Positions 11,110 to 22,445 of a stretch of 64,000 bases of DNA are shown one piece after another. Source of the DNA: Gibbula magus (Eukaryota > Mollusca > Gastropoda > Trochida > Trochidae); contig OW388291.1 of the NCBI GenBank assembly GCA_936450465.1, forward strand, positions 85,853,099 to 85,917,098, in the 5' to 3' direction. Positions within the stretch are counted from its first letter, which is position 1; each line of letters starts with the position of its first letter. The position numbers and the translations under genes were made by a program. The notes beneath the pieces were generated by a model. The model worked only from the letters and a program-made list of their open reading frames with translations. It was not told the origin of the DNA and did no database searches.

Positions 11110-12084
11110 GTAAATATAAAAATAATGATGTGTCTGCATGTCAGTGTTTTTATGTGATGGAGGCAATGGACATTCGTTACCTTGTTTATGTTGAAAAAAT
11201 AGCTTTATCTAAGCATAAAGATGTAGAAGTGGTTTCGGAAGTTATCAATACGCTTAGTCATAGCTTGGTAGTCAATCTCGTCAAAGGCACGCGACCGGCC
11301 AATTTATATATATGGTGGCACGCGTTAGTCTTGCTTTTATCTTACAGCGATATACATGACACATACAACCCATGTTGCTTTTGCCATTTTTGACTTAATA
11401 TTTGTGTTTATTCTTACAGATTTTCGATTTGTTATTGAAGGGTGGTAGTTGATTCCTTATATGTTAACTGATTAGTTCATACAAACAGTAATATGCTGGT
11501 GAATTTGTATAAACGTACAACACACGTTTTTGCAAAGATTGGGGGTTCCATGAATCTCTGGTGTACAGTATAACTGATAAATTTTTCATTTTCATAGTAT
11601 TTTTTATTCCCTGGCAACTTTGTAACACTTAAATGGATTCTTAAAAAACCCACACCGGTGCATGTTTTTTTTATGAAGCTGTAAAGAGAACATTAACAGT
11701 ACAGTGAATTACAACATCATTTTCATCAGAAATGCGCAGTATCATAATTATAAATGCAGAGTCTGACTAAAAGCTAAAAGCAATTAAACGTACTTGAATG
11801 ATACATGTTGAAATCATTGCCGTTCCTTTCCTTGTGATAAATTAATGTCAATGCGATAAGAAACATGATCAATATTACTTCATATAAAGTGCATGAATGA
11901 CACAAGATTTTTAGATATCACGCATGAATCTGGACACAGAATGACATTTATTCCTGTTTTATGGGAATCAGCTAGCATTCTCTTCCAAAACATGTTACTC
12001 CCTTCAGGTTTTCCAACGTTACGATACGATAGGGGGAGTAAATTCTGTGGGGAGAGAATGGGATATCGTGTATAACGCTGGTAT

Positions 12085-12449
12085 TTTAAAGGCGCTGTAG
12101 CACGTTTTTTCGCTCAAATAAGTCGATGAAATGTATTTGAAAAATAATGTCACCAAAAGTAAAGGACCATTCTCTCTTCGGAAAATCAAGTTAAAAATAA
12201 TTGTACATGGTTCGATAAAGCCATGGGGATCGTTTTTGTTATGCGAAATGATTAAATTGTGTTCACAATAAAATGGCCGCCATGCAATTTTTGCTTTATA
12301 CGCAAAACAGTTATTACCACTACGGATAATTGGTTTGTGTAATAAGATGTTTTACCCTCTAAAGTTAATAGAAATGACATAAACTATCATTATAAATGAG
12401 AAATTTGAAAAAATAAAATTTGCAAAAAACGTGCTACAGCGCCTTTAAA
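12085..12449. mobile_element. 365-bp MITE with 26-bp perfect inverted repeats
   Basis: The outer 26 bases at 12085-12110 are the exact reverse complement of 12424-12449. The arm starts TTTAAAGGCGCTGTAGCACG and ends in a T-run. The outermost TTTAAA contains TTAA, so a TTAA target duplication is possible but cannot be separated from the arm. No coding capacity. A similar single arm ('gcgtgctacag.tcctttaaa') is seen at about 37390-37412. Confidence 0.75.
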
Positions 12450-12626
12450 CACTCATTAGTCATTACACGGCTATCAGTGGAAGCAGTAGGCGTTGTCTAT
12501 TATAAGAAAACACTTGAGACACCTGTGAACAAGTAACCAACTTAAAGGGGCACAATGCGCTCGCGGGTCAAGGCGAATCGACAACCGTTATGAGACCGAT
12601 ACGTAATTGATTTAGCGGGTAGCAAG

Positions 12627-12832
12627 GTCACGTGGTTAAGACTGGGCACTGTAAAAACATCTGTAACCGATCAACCAAGAGGGGAGCGTGTCCTTGCCGT
12701 AGAGCCTGTAAACCCTGTACAGACTTGTGTTCATGTGGCTGGTCCTTGCCGTGCATCAACAGAGAAACACCGACACCACCATCAGTTTCAAGTTGCGAGG
12801 AAGATTCGTTCGAGAAACTTATAGCGCGTGAG
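12627..12832 (+). CDS. Candidate internal exon encoding a cysteine-rich segment
   Basis: The frame reads VKTGHCKNICNRSTKRGACP, then CRRACKPCTDLCSCG and CINRETPTPP. That is ten cysteines in about 35 residues with a regular C-x-C spacing, resembling zinc-binding CXC/CRC-type motifs. It ends at a plausible donor (GAG followed by GTATGC). The acceptor is uncertain: AG at 12625-12626 would be compatible in phase with the candidate exon ending at 11109, and AG at 12639-12640 is an alternative. The Cys pattern is unlikely by chance in this AT-rich setting. The reverse-strand frame here is a shadow. Confidence 0.35.
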
Positions 12833-13250
12833 GTATGCATATTGCTTTAAATATATTATATTATTTAACCGAATCCACTTATCCATTATAAAACCAATTT
12901 AAACAATCCACTAAATAAGGTCCTGTACTGCCTAATACAGCTTCAAAGGGACATAATTGATTTTTTTTTTACAATATGACAATTTTAAATTGAAGCTTAT
13001 TTTTCATAGCTTAACACATTGGGATCCAAAAACATTATCGACCATGTTACTTGTTACAGTTTGGAATCATACCTATTACCAAATTAGTTTAAACGTGGGA
13101 ATCTGTGCAGTGAATTGTATTTCAAAAACAAAGTTATAACATGGGTTTCCATCTTCAATTATACATTCAAAGTATGTGTGTTCGGCTGAAAAGACAATGT
13201 TATGCGACAGAGGCAAATAATTTAGATGTAACTAACCTACGTTTAGCAGT
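12833..13250. other. AT-rich sequence with no gene
   Basis: Nothing recognised; there is a T-run at about 12959 and no convincing open frame. Confidence 0.4.
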
Positions 13251-13912
13251 ATCTCTGACACTGTACAATGGCACCTCTCAGATATGTATGATCTATTCAT
13301 TTGATGTGACAGAACTTTCACTAAATTGCATCAGAGTATTTCGAAGTTTTATAAAGCCCCACAACTTTACCATGGAAGCACCCCCTCCCCTACATTGTGC
13401 TGATAAATAAGTGCATTCATAAGCTTCACTGACCTTGGCTGTTGGTAGTTTGTGCTAAGATGTTGAAGTTATACAAGTAGTATGGTATACACTTCAAATA
13501 AAGAGTAAGCAAGTTTGACCTTCACTCCCCACTGAGTACTTGCCGATAACGTTCCGTATGTGTTGAGGAAATACTTCCGCTTTCTTCATTGTTGTTCATC
13601 CGTATATAATCTTATGTAATAATCTCATTTTGTGAATTGATATGCTGGAACGAGCATAGCAACGACGTTCATCGTTAACCAATAGCTGTATTTATTAGGG
13701 TAGTTTGGTGCTGTCCGTGATCTTCTGCTTCATTTATACCATGTAGATGCTGTGGTATGTTGAATAACAATTCTAATAGTATACTTTTACCGACCCAAAC
13801 CATAAATTTTGTGCATTCGCATTACGGTGACACTGACACCATGGAGTGATGTCACATGTACTTATCATCCTACTTCTAGTCGGGGCTCTTTATTGTGTTC
13901 TATGACACAGGA
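13251..13912. repeat. Duplicated block, copy 2 (with 7626-8290)
   Basis: Direct-orientation partner of 7626-8290, followed at about 13990-14070 by the partner of 9340-9425. The 89-codon frame overlapping its start is not conserved in the other copy, so I do not call it a gene. Confidence 0.75.
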
Positions 13913-14078
13913 CAGTTTATTGACTACAGCTGGCTGTGGGTGAAGGGCACGAGCTTATGCTAGATCTTAATCAAATGTTATTGCGTTAGTCCATTTGTAT
14001 TTTAGAACGTAGAGCTTCATAGTCAGATTGTGCAAGCTCATTTATCAACATCATTTGTCGGTATTACGAGCCAAAGAT

Positions 14079-14260
14079 AAGATAAGATAATACTTTATTA
14101 TTCGAATGGGAATTCTTTTTACATTCACAGAGTAATAAAAGAATCAATTATACAACTATGTTTAAGAACAAAATACACCTTAAATACATATATATGACAT
14201 ATAAAGACAATTTTGTTGAATGAAACGCACAGTATATATATATGGACGTATAACGTTTAT
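14079..14260 (-). mobile_element. Probable LINE 3'-end fragment
   Basis: Read on the minus strand this ends in AATAATAAAGTATTATC followed by repeated TTATC, a typical LINE 3' end with AATAAAG and a short-repeat tail. No coding sequence remains and the inner boundary is uncertain. Confidence 0.4.
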
Positions 14261-15167
14261 ACATGAACGAAGTTATGCCTGCTTGATACAAGTTCTCATT
14301 CCATTTAACTTAGCGCCCTGTGTTGTTAACACAATTGGATACCTAAGTGTGCCCCTGTGATATGATCATGTGTTAGTGTTTCAACACAGATAACCGACCG
14401 GTTATCTGACAGAGACGATATTGACGTTCGGCTGAAAGGGGGTTTGTTTAACAAAGCGGTAAGTGTAGAATACAGTAATACCAGATGTACATTATTAAGT
14501 TATGACAAGCACTTAATACTGCTTATTATTTTTTTTATTACAGTGCTTTAATAGGAACACTTCAGTGCTAAGTAAACGAGGCGAACTACGACGGCACGCG
14601 ATACCCGGGTCAATAAGAAGGCTAATATCTCGACTCCTTGTTACCTCCTATATATGTATTGGTGTTGTGTATATCTATTGCTGATTTGTCGGAACATGTA
14701 AATATGCTCTTATCGCTAATCGGGGTCTTCTTTAGAATACCGGTAGTTAAGGTTCGTTCATGCGTTGACCGCCTTTGCATTTAATATTATGCTAGAATTG
14801 TTGACGAATTTGCACTGATGTTTATGTATAGCTGAAAACAATTCCATACTTATCCCAGACGTTTTGTAGTGTTGTAGAAAGGGGACTCTCTGTTTTCACC
14901 TCGGAATTTGCGGTAAATATACACCTCTTAGACACCGTTATATTGTCAGCTGAACGCCCAGTTTGAAACTGATAGGAACGTCCCGCACACTGTATATCAT
15001 CATCTTGCTAGGATATTGTGTTGTAATATCCATTCATTGACGTTCCTTTGAGGAAAGTCGTTGATCACATCGAGGAGAAAGGATTACATTCTAAACTACC
15101 CTACATGTACCATAAGTTTGTTTTTAGTATAGAATAATTGTGATGCAAATGTGCATTTGAAGGATGA
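14261..15167. other. Intergenic sequence with no gene
   Basis: No coding region or clear repeat recognised; composition is ordinary for the window. Confidence 0.4.
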
Positions 15168-15492
15168 TATGACCAATAATGAATGAATCTGAAAGAAGGA
15201 AGGAGAATATGTCCAAGAATAAAAGAATATGAAAGGAGGATATGACCAAGAATGATTGAATCTTAAAGGAGGATATATAACCAAGAATGAATGCATCTGA
15301 AAGATAAAACCAAGAATGAATGAATCTGACTGAAAGGAGAATATAACCAAGAATGAATGAATTTCAAAAGGATGATATAACCAAAAATGAATGAATCTGA
15401 AACATATAACCAAGAATGAATGAATCTGACTGAAAGGAGAATATGACCAAGAATGAATGAATCTGAAAAATATAACCAGGAATGAATGAATA
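15168..15492. repeat. Minisatellite built on 'aaccaagaatgaatgaatctg'-like units
   Basis: About nine imperfect units of roughly 25-40 bp, each containing a form of 'atatgaccaagaatgaatga', sometimes followed by 'ctgactgaaaggaga'. Both long minus-strand frames here translate as repeated IHSWLY/IHSFLVI because the repeat happens to be open; they are artefacts of the repeat. Confidence 0.85.
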
Positions 15493-18078
15493 TTGATTGA
15501 CATGTGCAACCGTTTTCACGAGCACCTGTCAAAATGTTATTCATTCACTTCCTAAATATACTGTACCGCTTTCCATTTAACGTTCAATGGCGTTGATATC
15601 AGTAAGTAAACATCCAACCATCGTGTTAATACGTCGGGTGTGTCTAGTGAGTAATAACATCTATGATTACAAATCATCATACAGTGTCGGGTGAATCATT
15701 CATAACATAAAGGTGTAATGTTAAAGCAATCATTTTATGTAACATATGTATATTCTTTAGAATTGAACCATCCGATCCATGCACTGATACTGTTCTCATC
15801 AAGTATTTAGTTACATATTTGTCACAAATAATATCACACCTGCTGCACAGGCCGTAAGGAGAATTGATCGAGAGGTGCACAGGTGCATGATTAAAATTAA
15901 TAGGCAACCATTGGGGCGCCAATAATGAATACTATAGCTGGTGTGATCCGAGTTGAGTAGAGTTGATCGACTCTGCTTGACAAATCTTTGGTACAGCCTG
16001 TCTACTGTACAATGAGAGGTTGAGAGTCAACAGGCCAAGTGTTCGTTCTGTTAAGATCTGTTGAAGGCAATAATTGGTGATTATCCTCACAAGGAAGAAA
16101 TACGGTGCAAAGAAATATACGGAGCATAGAATGGTTGGGAACATTAAGCGTTAACCTCTAATCCTCCTTGATATCTTCTGAGGCTGTACTGGGCGTGTTG
16201 CGTACAGACAATAAGTGTTGGTTAGACCAATACAGCACTACAAGTGAGGCCGGTAAGTGATAGTGAGAGGGATACTCCATTTAAACAGAAGCCAGTATTA
16301 GGACGTCGCTGAGCAGTTTGGATTTGTGTCTGCAACGTCTAACGTTAACGATGAGTGTATGTATACAACTATTTGTTATTTGAACTGATGCGTGTTGAAA
16401 ACAAGCAGTTCATGTGTTAGTTTGTAAAAGTAAATCCTATAGCTTCTGAACTCACTTCTCTCCGTAGACGAGGCAGGTGTCACTGATCCATATCATTTTC
16501 ATAAAATATATCATACATATTTCTCACTTAGTTTGCTTTCACATATTCATTTATAACGATGTTTACTATAAATAGTAGTATCATACGGTATACTGTATGC
16601 ACAAAAAGTGTATATGAATCAGTGTTAATTTAATGTTGCATGTACGTGTGAATATGTAATTGAGATGTGAAGGTGTCTTTTAAAACTTTTTCAGAATTTT
16701 ATCAACCTTAGGGGAAAATTGCTTTACAAACGAACATTATAAAACTATGTTTTTACCTTAGTTAAATAAAATTCTTAAAGTTAAATGTCTAATAGGCAGA
16801 GTAAAAATATGAGGATCCACAATGTTTGTATTTGGTACATCATCGCTGACTTATGCCTACGCACAGACTGTGATAGAAGATTCCAAAATAATTTTTAAAA
16901 GGCGCGTTTTTCAGACATGAACAGATAATGTTTTAGAAACACGAACCTTTGATTTATTTGACTTCTGGTGACATTAATGTAACTTTGTTTCAGTCACATT
17001 TACCACTCATGGATTACAATCTCTTGTGTTTTTTGTTCTTTTGGTCGTTAATTTTACTGACCAAAGTATTTATTTGAGTATGTTTGCCTTGGATTATGAC
17101 TGCCATTATGATATATGTAGATTTATTATGGTGTCAGGGATTTTAAATAACATTAACTTGTCATTATAATTTTCCTATATGGATAGGTAAACCAGCAATG
17201 TAATCCCTTAATAAGTGTGATTTAGTCAGTTATCGTTTGACCTGAGATTTTTAAATTCCTTTACATGAAGAATAAATAATGCTTACGAAACCGGAAGAAT
17301 ACTATTTGCTGAGGTTTTGTGAAGTATAACGTCCTTCTATTGGCAAGGATAGTGCTTCTTATATACTTATAGTGCATGTAATGAGTGACTGATACTGTAA
17401 ATTCCTCAATATAAATCAAATTATCAAATATTTTTTTTCAAACGAATAAATAAAAGACAAACAATATACGAATATCACACACGCCATCAAGACTATTATC
17501 ATTTCGTGTTGTTGGGTACTACTTATGTACCTACCACTTAAACTTTACAGGAGAAATCTGAGATCTGTATGGTCAGCATGAAAGTTAACCAATACTGAAC
17601 GATGCTAAGTTTTTGATTATGAGGACTGGGGTGTAAGATTGCGAGGGATTTACATGTAATTAGCAATTTCCGAAGTGGATAACCTACAATAATCACAGTA
17701 AGGACTCTTGTCACCATGTCAACAAGTGCAAGTATATTTATATTTAGGTGATGAACTGTTCAATTGTTTCCCCCGTATTCCATTACTCCCAATGTCCTTA
17801 TTCGTATATGAACACACATTATTAGTCTTAACACTAAAAAAAAATAAATAAAATTTTCAAAAATTAAAAGGGTTTTTTTTTTAAAAGGAAAATTTCATTT
17901 CTTACATATTACATATATTTAATAACATGGGGATATTTTCAGAATAAGTACTTTTTCATAGTCTGAGTGTAAGACTAACACATTATCTTTATTCTGATAA
18001 CTAATATAAATCCTAAGCATGTCAATCAGGAATGTGTGGCTATGTACATGCCAAATCCTCTTTGTCAACAGACGATTA
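15493..18078. other. Intergenic AT-rich sequence with repeat fragments
   Basis: No supported gene. About 16750-17000 contains fragments shared with other places: part resembles 10380-10470, and 16880-16990 is an inverted match to about 22560-22660 ('acattatctgttcat'). A/T homopolymer runs occur at about 17838-17885. Confidence 0.4.
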
Positions 18079-18214
18079 CGGATACCACAACTAGACTCAA
18101 CTTCTACTAAATATACGGATACCTCGACGTGTGCGGGTGATGTGTGGGACGACGAGACCAACATCTTTACACTCGAAACTACAAGTAAATCATCGACTCG
18201 ACCTCATCACCACA
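18079..18214 (+). CDS. Weak candidate exon of an unrecognised gene
   Basis: A plausible acceptor (TTTGTCAACAG) precedes a frame reading TFT-rich/acidic residues (STSTKYTDTSTCAGDVWDDE and TNIFTLETTSKSSTRPHHHM) and ends at a donor-like GTAGGT. The residue mix is Thr/Ser-rich, compatible with an extracellular or linker region. The next candidate exon at 18300 continues in frame. No family is recognised, and in a window this repeat-rich such pairs can arise by chance. Confidence 0.2.
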
Positions 18215-18299
18215 TGGTAGGTCTCATTTTTTGTTTATTTTGTCACTGTTGTATTTATTGTTCACACTTCAATTGCATATTCCTACTTTCTTATTGCAG

Positions 18300-18374
18300 G
18301 CACTTCACACGTGGCATTATCCTAGGTTTGTGAATGTTGTAGCTACATTTATGCACTGGTATTTGCTTATATAG
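18300..18374 (+). CDS. Weak candidate terminal exon
   Basis: A strong pyrimidine-rich acceptor (CTACTTTCTTATTGCAG) is followed by a frame of 24 codons reading ALHTWHYPRFVNVVATFMHW then YLLI and a stop. Joined to the previous candidate exon the phase is correct. The hydrophobic end could be a membrane segment. No polyadenylation signal is seen close by. Confidence 0.2.
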   Translation, partial: ALHTWHYPRFVNVVATFMHWYLLI

Positions 18375-18719
18375 ACTATACAGTACAAGCGATCATTGAT
18401 GTGCTGAGGAATAGAGTCGTGTTAGCGTGTGTCTTGTTGGTTTCTATTGCACATTAACAAGCTTGTGTTGATGTGGCAGCTTTTGTTGAAATGTTTTACA
18501 TGATTCTATAAACACATATGACACACCATCTTGAGTTGGGCAGAACAATGAATAATTTGCTCTGCGTAATATCTCATATATATATTCATATATATTGTAA
18601 TGCGTAGTACATGGACGAGAACCATGCTTACACATGTTCATCTTTCCTCCCTGTGCAAAAAATAACTAAATTCCGCTATACGATTTATTTGGCCTTATTA
18701 TCGTGTTTTATCAGGAACG

Positions 18720-18955
18720 GGTCGTCACTGGTCGTCTTTGAGTATTGGTTAGTCGTACGTGAGTTGTCACTAGTCGAGAGTGAGTCAGCAAGTATTTTAG
18801 GGGAAGATCTATTCCCGACTCACACGCGACCACCACGACTCAATATGACTGGATACGAGTAAATACGACTGACAAGACGACTTAATACGACCAAATACGA
18901 ATCAGATACGAGCCACTTACGACTAGATCACGACTGGATACGACTTGATTGAATT
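18720..18955. repeat. ACGAC/GTCGT-rich imperfect inverted block
   Basis: The left half repeats GTCGT ('actggtcgtctttgag', 'ttagtcgtacgtgag') and the right half repeats ACGAC/ACGAG every 8-15 bases ('aatacgactgacaagacgac', 'ttaatacgaccaaatacga'). The halves are roughly complementary, so the block could fold back on itself. It is a short-motif repeat with no coding sense. Confidence 0.6.
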
Positions 18956-19186
18956 TCTGGAGTTTCTGGTCGAAAAGTACAAGCATCGTCCGACTAAAGT
19001 TATCTAATATATGTTCTCAACCTGGGTGAAGTCACTATGTCTGTATACAACGAACTGTTACTAGAAAAGTGAAATTACCATTTTTTTGCACCTGCCCCTG
19101 ACTAGGTGCAAATTTGCTGACGGTAGTGAACAATTTGCTTACGGTAGTAAAATATACATATGTGCAAATGCGTCCATACGGCGAAG

Positions 19187-19204
19187 TTTGCTCATATGAG
19201 CAAA
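19187..19204. repeat. 18-bp perfect palindrome TTTGCTCATATGAGCAAA
   Basis: Perfectly self-complementary. It sits in a 150-bp stretch (19110-19260) with several 'tttgc' and 'gcaaa' boxes in both orientations, including 'gctgacggtagtgaa'/'gcttacggtagtaaa'. Function unknown. Confidence 0.7.
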
Positions 19205-19316
19205 TTTGCATATATGTAATGCTTTACTTATATGCAAACGCTCGCCGTAAAAACAGGGCATATAGATTCTTGAAATTATATTTTGCATTTTTTATGTCAT
19301 TGTTGACTGTCGTGTT

Positions 19317-19735
19317 GTTTTTAATGAATTGATTACAACAAGTGTGAACGCTTTCGAAAACATTGGTTTTTTATTACATGTTCACAAAGATACGTTTAGA
19401 TTTGCCTTTAACACCATTTACACCAGGTATAGCAGGTATTAATATCGCTATTGGTCTCTAACCAACAATTGAAAGACAAAGACGATCGTTGATGATTAAA
19501 ATGGTTTATTTCGTCAGAGTATAAAGCATATTGCATAAAAGCATACAGCACACACTATTCGATTACAGCAGAACACAGCACATTGATGAGATTAATTGTG
19601 CTACCAATAATATTATATTGTGAATATTAGCACATTTATTTAAATCAAGCAGTCTAACTAAGGAAAGTTTGAAGAATTACCAAAAAATTAAAACTGTAAA
19701 TGGGGTTGATCCAAGGAAAGCATACATTGCTTGTG
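19317..19735. repeat. Repeat family X, second copy, left part
   Basis: Diverged match to 395-457 plus about 1216-1547. It lacks element M, running from 'attacatg' straight to 'ttcacaaa', and stops at CTTGTGT where a CR1-like LINE begins. Confidence 0.7.
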
Positions 19736-22240
19736 TTGACACGACCTAACACAATGCTGCTTGGCGACTTTAACATTCATTTTGAAAATGAAAAGTTGCC
19801 TGACGCAAAGAAGGTGAGATGTATGCTAAAGGCTCACAGCTTCAGTCAGGTCATACAGCAACCCACTCACAGATCAGGACATATTCAGGACTGGGTGATC
19901 ACGTCTGAAGACAGCTCTGTCATTGAGCAGGGCACTGTCGAAGATGTTCACTTGTCAGACCACTATGCTATCGCAATGGTCTGGAACATGACTAGACCAC
20001 CTATTAATCGCAGGACAATTCTGTGCAGAAACTTGAAATCCATGAATATCGAAGAATTCAGAACTGACCTCAAACAAACAGATTTGCTGTGTCAAACTCC
20101 CGATGATGTAAATGAGCTGGCAGAATCATACATATCCACTCTAAGCACTCTGCTGGAGAAGTATGCCCCTCTGACTCAGCGGGAGATCACAGTCAGACCA
20201 GGTAAGCATGGTATAATGACAGTGTCAGGGATGCCAAGCAGACGAAGAGAGCAGCTGAGCGGAAGTAACGTAAGACGCATCTTGAAATTCATCGCCAGAT
20301 TTTTGTTCTTACCCGATACTCCTGCTCCAAAGTCCTTCGTCATGCTAAATCTCAATTTTGTACTTCAAAACTTTCATCCAATGATATGAACCCAACACTT
20401 TGTCACAAGTTCATGAAGGAATTGCTCGGTAAAGTGAACGATCCCAAGCTTCCCACTGGCAAAAGTGATACGGAACTTGCACATTCATTCTCTGACTACT
20501 TCATCGACAAAGTAGACAAGATCAGAGCCAACATTGACAAACATGTGGGGGATACACACCCTGCAAGCACGTCTGTTTCAGAAACACCCTGTTATCTTTT
20601 AACAGAGTTAGCTCCCTTTACTGAGATTGAAATTTTGAACATTATCACTGAAGACGTCATGTTCACTGGATCCGATTCCAACCAAGATTCTTGTAAACTT
20701 CCTTGATCTCCTCCTACCTGTGATAACCAAGCTTGTCAACAACAGCTGTCTTCAAAGCTGCGGTCATCAGACCCTCACTCAAGAAAGCTAACCTGGACTG
20801 TAAGACCCTAAACAACTATCGGCCAGTATCAAACCTGTCCTTCATGTCTAAGGTACTTGAGAGAGCCGTAGACATCAGACTCAGGGAATATTTAACCTCA
20901 AATGATCTCCTTGGCAAATATCAGTCAGCCTACCGTCCAATGCACAGCACGGAAACAGCACTTCTGAGAATTGTTAACGATCTGCGGTGTTCTGTGGACT
21001 CAGGTAAGATTTCATCACTGATCTTACTTGACTTGTCAGCAGCGTTTGAAACTGTGAATCACGACATCCTCATCAGTCGTCTCTTCAGTCAGTTCAACAT
21101 TACTGACAATACGCTAACATAGATCATATCCTATCTCTACCGGAGAACACAAGCAGTCACCGTCGACAGTGAAACCTCTGAAAGTGTACGTTTGCAAAGC
21201 TGAGTTCCTCAAGGGTCAGTCCTTGGTCCCGTGTTGTTTGTGTTATACACAAGTTGTCTTGAGAACATCATCAATGAGCAAGGGTTGAGTCACCATTCAT
21301 ATGCTGACGACACTCAACTGATGGACAACTTCAAGCCCCAGCTTCTATCAACATCTCTTGCCCGTATAACTCTCTGCACACAAAATGTCAATGGCTGGAT
21401 GTCTAACAATGATCTGAAATTGAACAGCAACAATACTGAGGCAATACTAATTGGTACACAACAGCGCCTTCAGAAGATCAGTTGCAATGAGGTCACTGTT
21501 GTTGACACCTCCATCAAGATCTCTCCCGTGTGAAGAGTCTGGGTGTTTTCATTGATTCAAACCTCACAATGGATAAGCATGTCGACTATCTATGTAGAAC
21601 CTGCTACTTCCACCTTCGAGCCATTGGGAACATTCGTCACCTCCTGACTACTGATGCTACAAGAACCTTGATTCAGTATTAAATCATGTCTAGATTAGAT
21701 TACTGTAACAGTCTTCTCTATGGCATCAGCAATGATCTCCTTATACGTGTACAGAAAATCCAGAACACTGCAGCGAGAATTATAACAAGAACAGCAAAAT
21801 CATCACACATCACACCAGTTCTAAAACGACTCCACTGGTTGCCTGTACAAGCTAGGATTGATTGTAAGTTACTGTGCCTAGCTTATCGGTGTCGGCAGAA
21901 CCTAGCTCCTTCATGTCTATGTGAACTCCTAACAGCTCACAAGGCTCCCAGGAATCTTCGATCAGACCACCAAGTTCTCATGTTTGTCCCTCGATTTAAC
22001 CTGAAACTCTTCGGAGAAAAAGCTTTCTGTGTTGCAGCACCCAGCCTCTGGAACAATCTCCCTTTCGTCCTGAAACTTCTCCAACCTTGAACACTTTCAA
22101 GTCTGCATTAAAAACACACCTCTTCGCAAAATATTACGCCGATTAACTTTCCCCAAGTTCTCTTAGAATTTCTATTGTGTGAGACATATTTAAGCGCTAT
22201 GAGCATGCGATTGGATGGACGACAGCGCTATACATAATAT
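19736..22240 (+). pseudogene. Decayed CR1-like LINE (endonuclease end plus reverse transcriptase)
   Basis: Non-LTR retrotransposon remnant, 5'-truncated inside the endonuclease. In order one sees MLLGDFNIHFENEK and HLSDHYAIAM (endonuclease), NYRPVSNLSFMSKVLERA, YQSAYRPMHSTETALLRI, LLDLSAAFETVNHDILISRL, PQGSVLGPVLF, HHSYADDTQL (catalytic box), and the CR1/L2-type tail motifs SRLDYCNSLLYG, LKRLHWLPV and APSLWNNLP. The reading frame is broken at least five times by shifts and stops (for example near 20390, 20700, 21120, 21200 and 21535). The 3' end reads 'agcgctatgagcatgcgatt', typical of this LINE group. It interrupts repeat X, giving a clean insertion boundary. Confidence 0.9.
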
Positions 22241-22445
22241 GCGAGGTCTGCCTGTATGTTATACATGCACCATGGTGGAATTTCAAACTATCTGAATACA
22301 TTTGAACATTGAGATAAATATGCCTTTATCCCCAAAAACGTAAATTGTACTAGATTAAACGTGTATATGAACAATAGGAGTTATAGTTCGGGTGATCATG
22401 TTTCTTTATCGTTCTCGGCTGGTAGACCGAATTTTTACCCACCCT
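22241..22445. repeat. Repeat family X, second copy, right part
   Basis: Resumes with 'ggtctgcctgtatgttatac', matching 1555-1630 of the first copy, then 'cttatcgttctcggctgg', matching about 7235-7260. Confidence 0.65.

Noticed and set aside
15096..15544. Repetitive 137- and 93-codon proteins
   Set aside because: Translation of a minisatellite in two frames.
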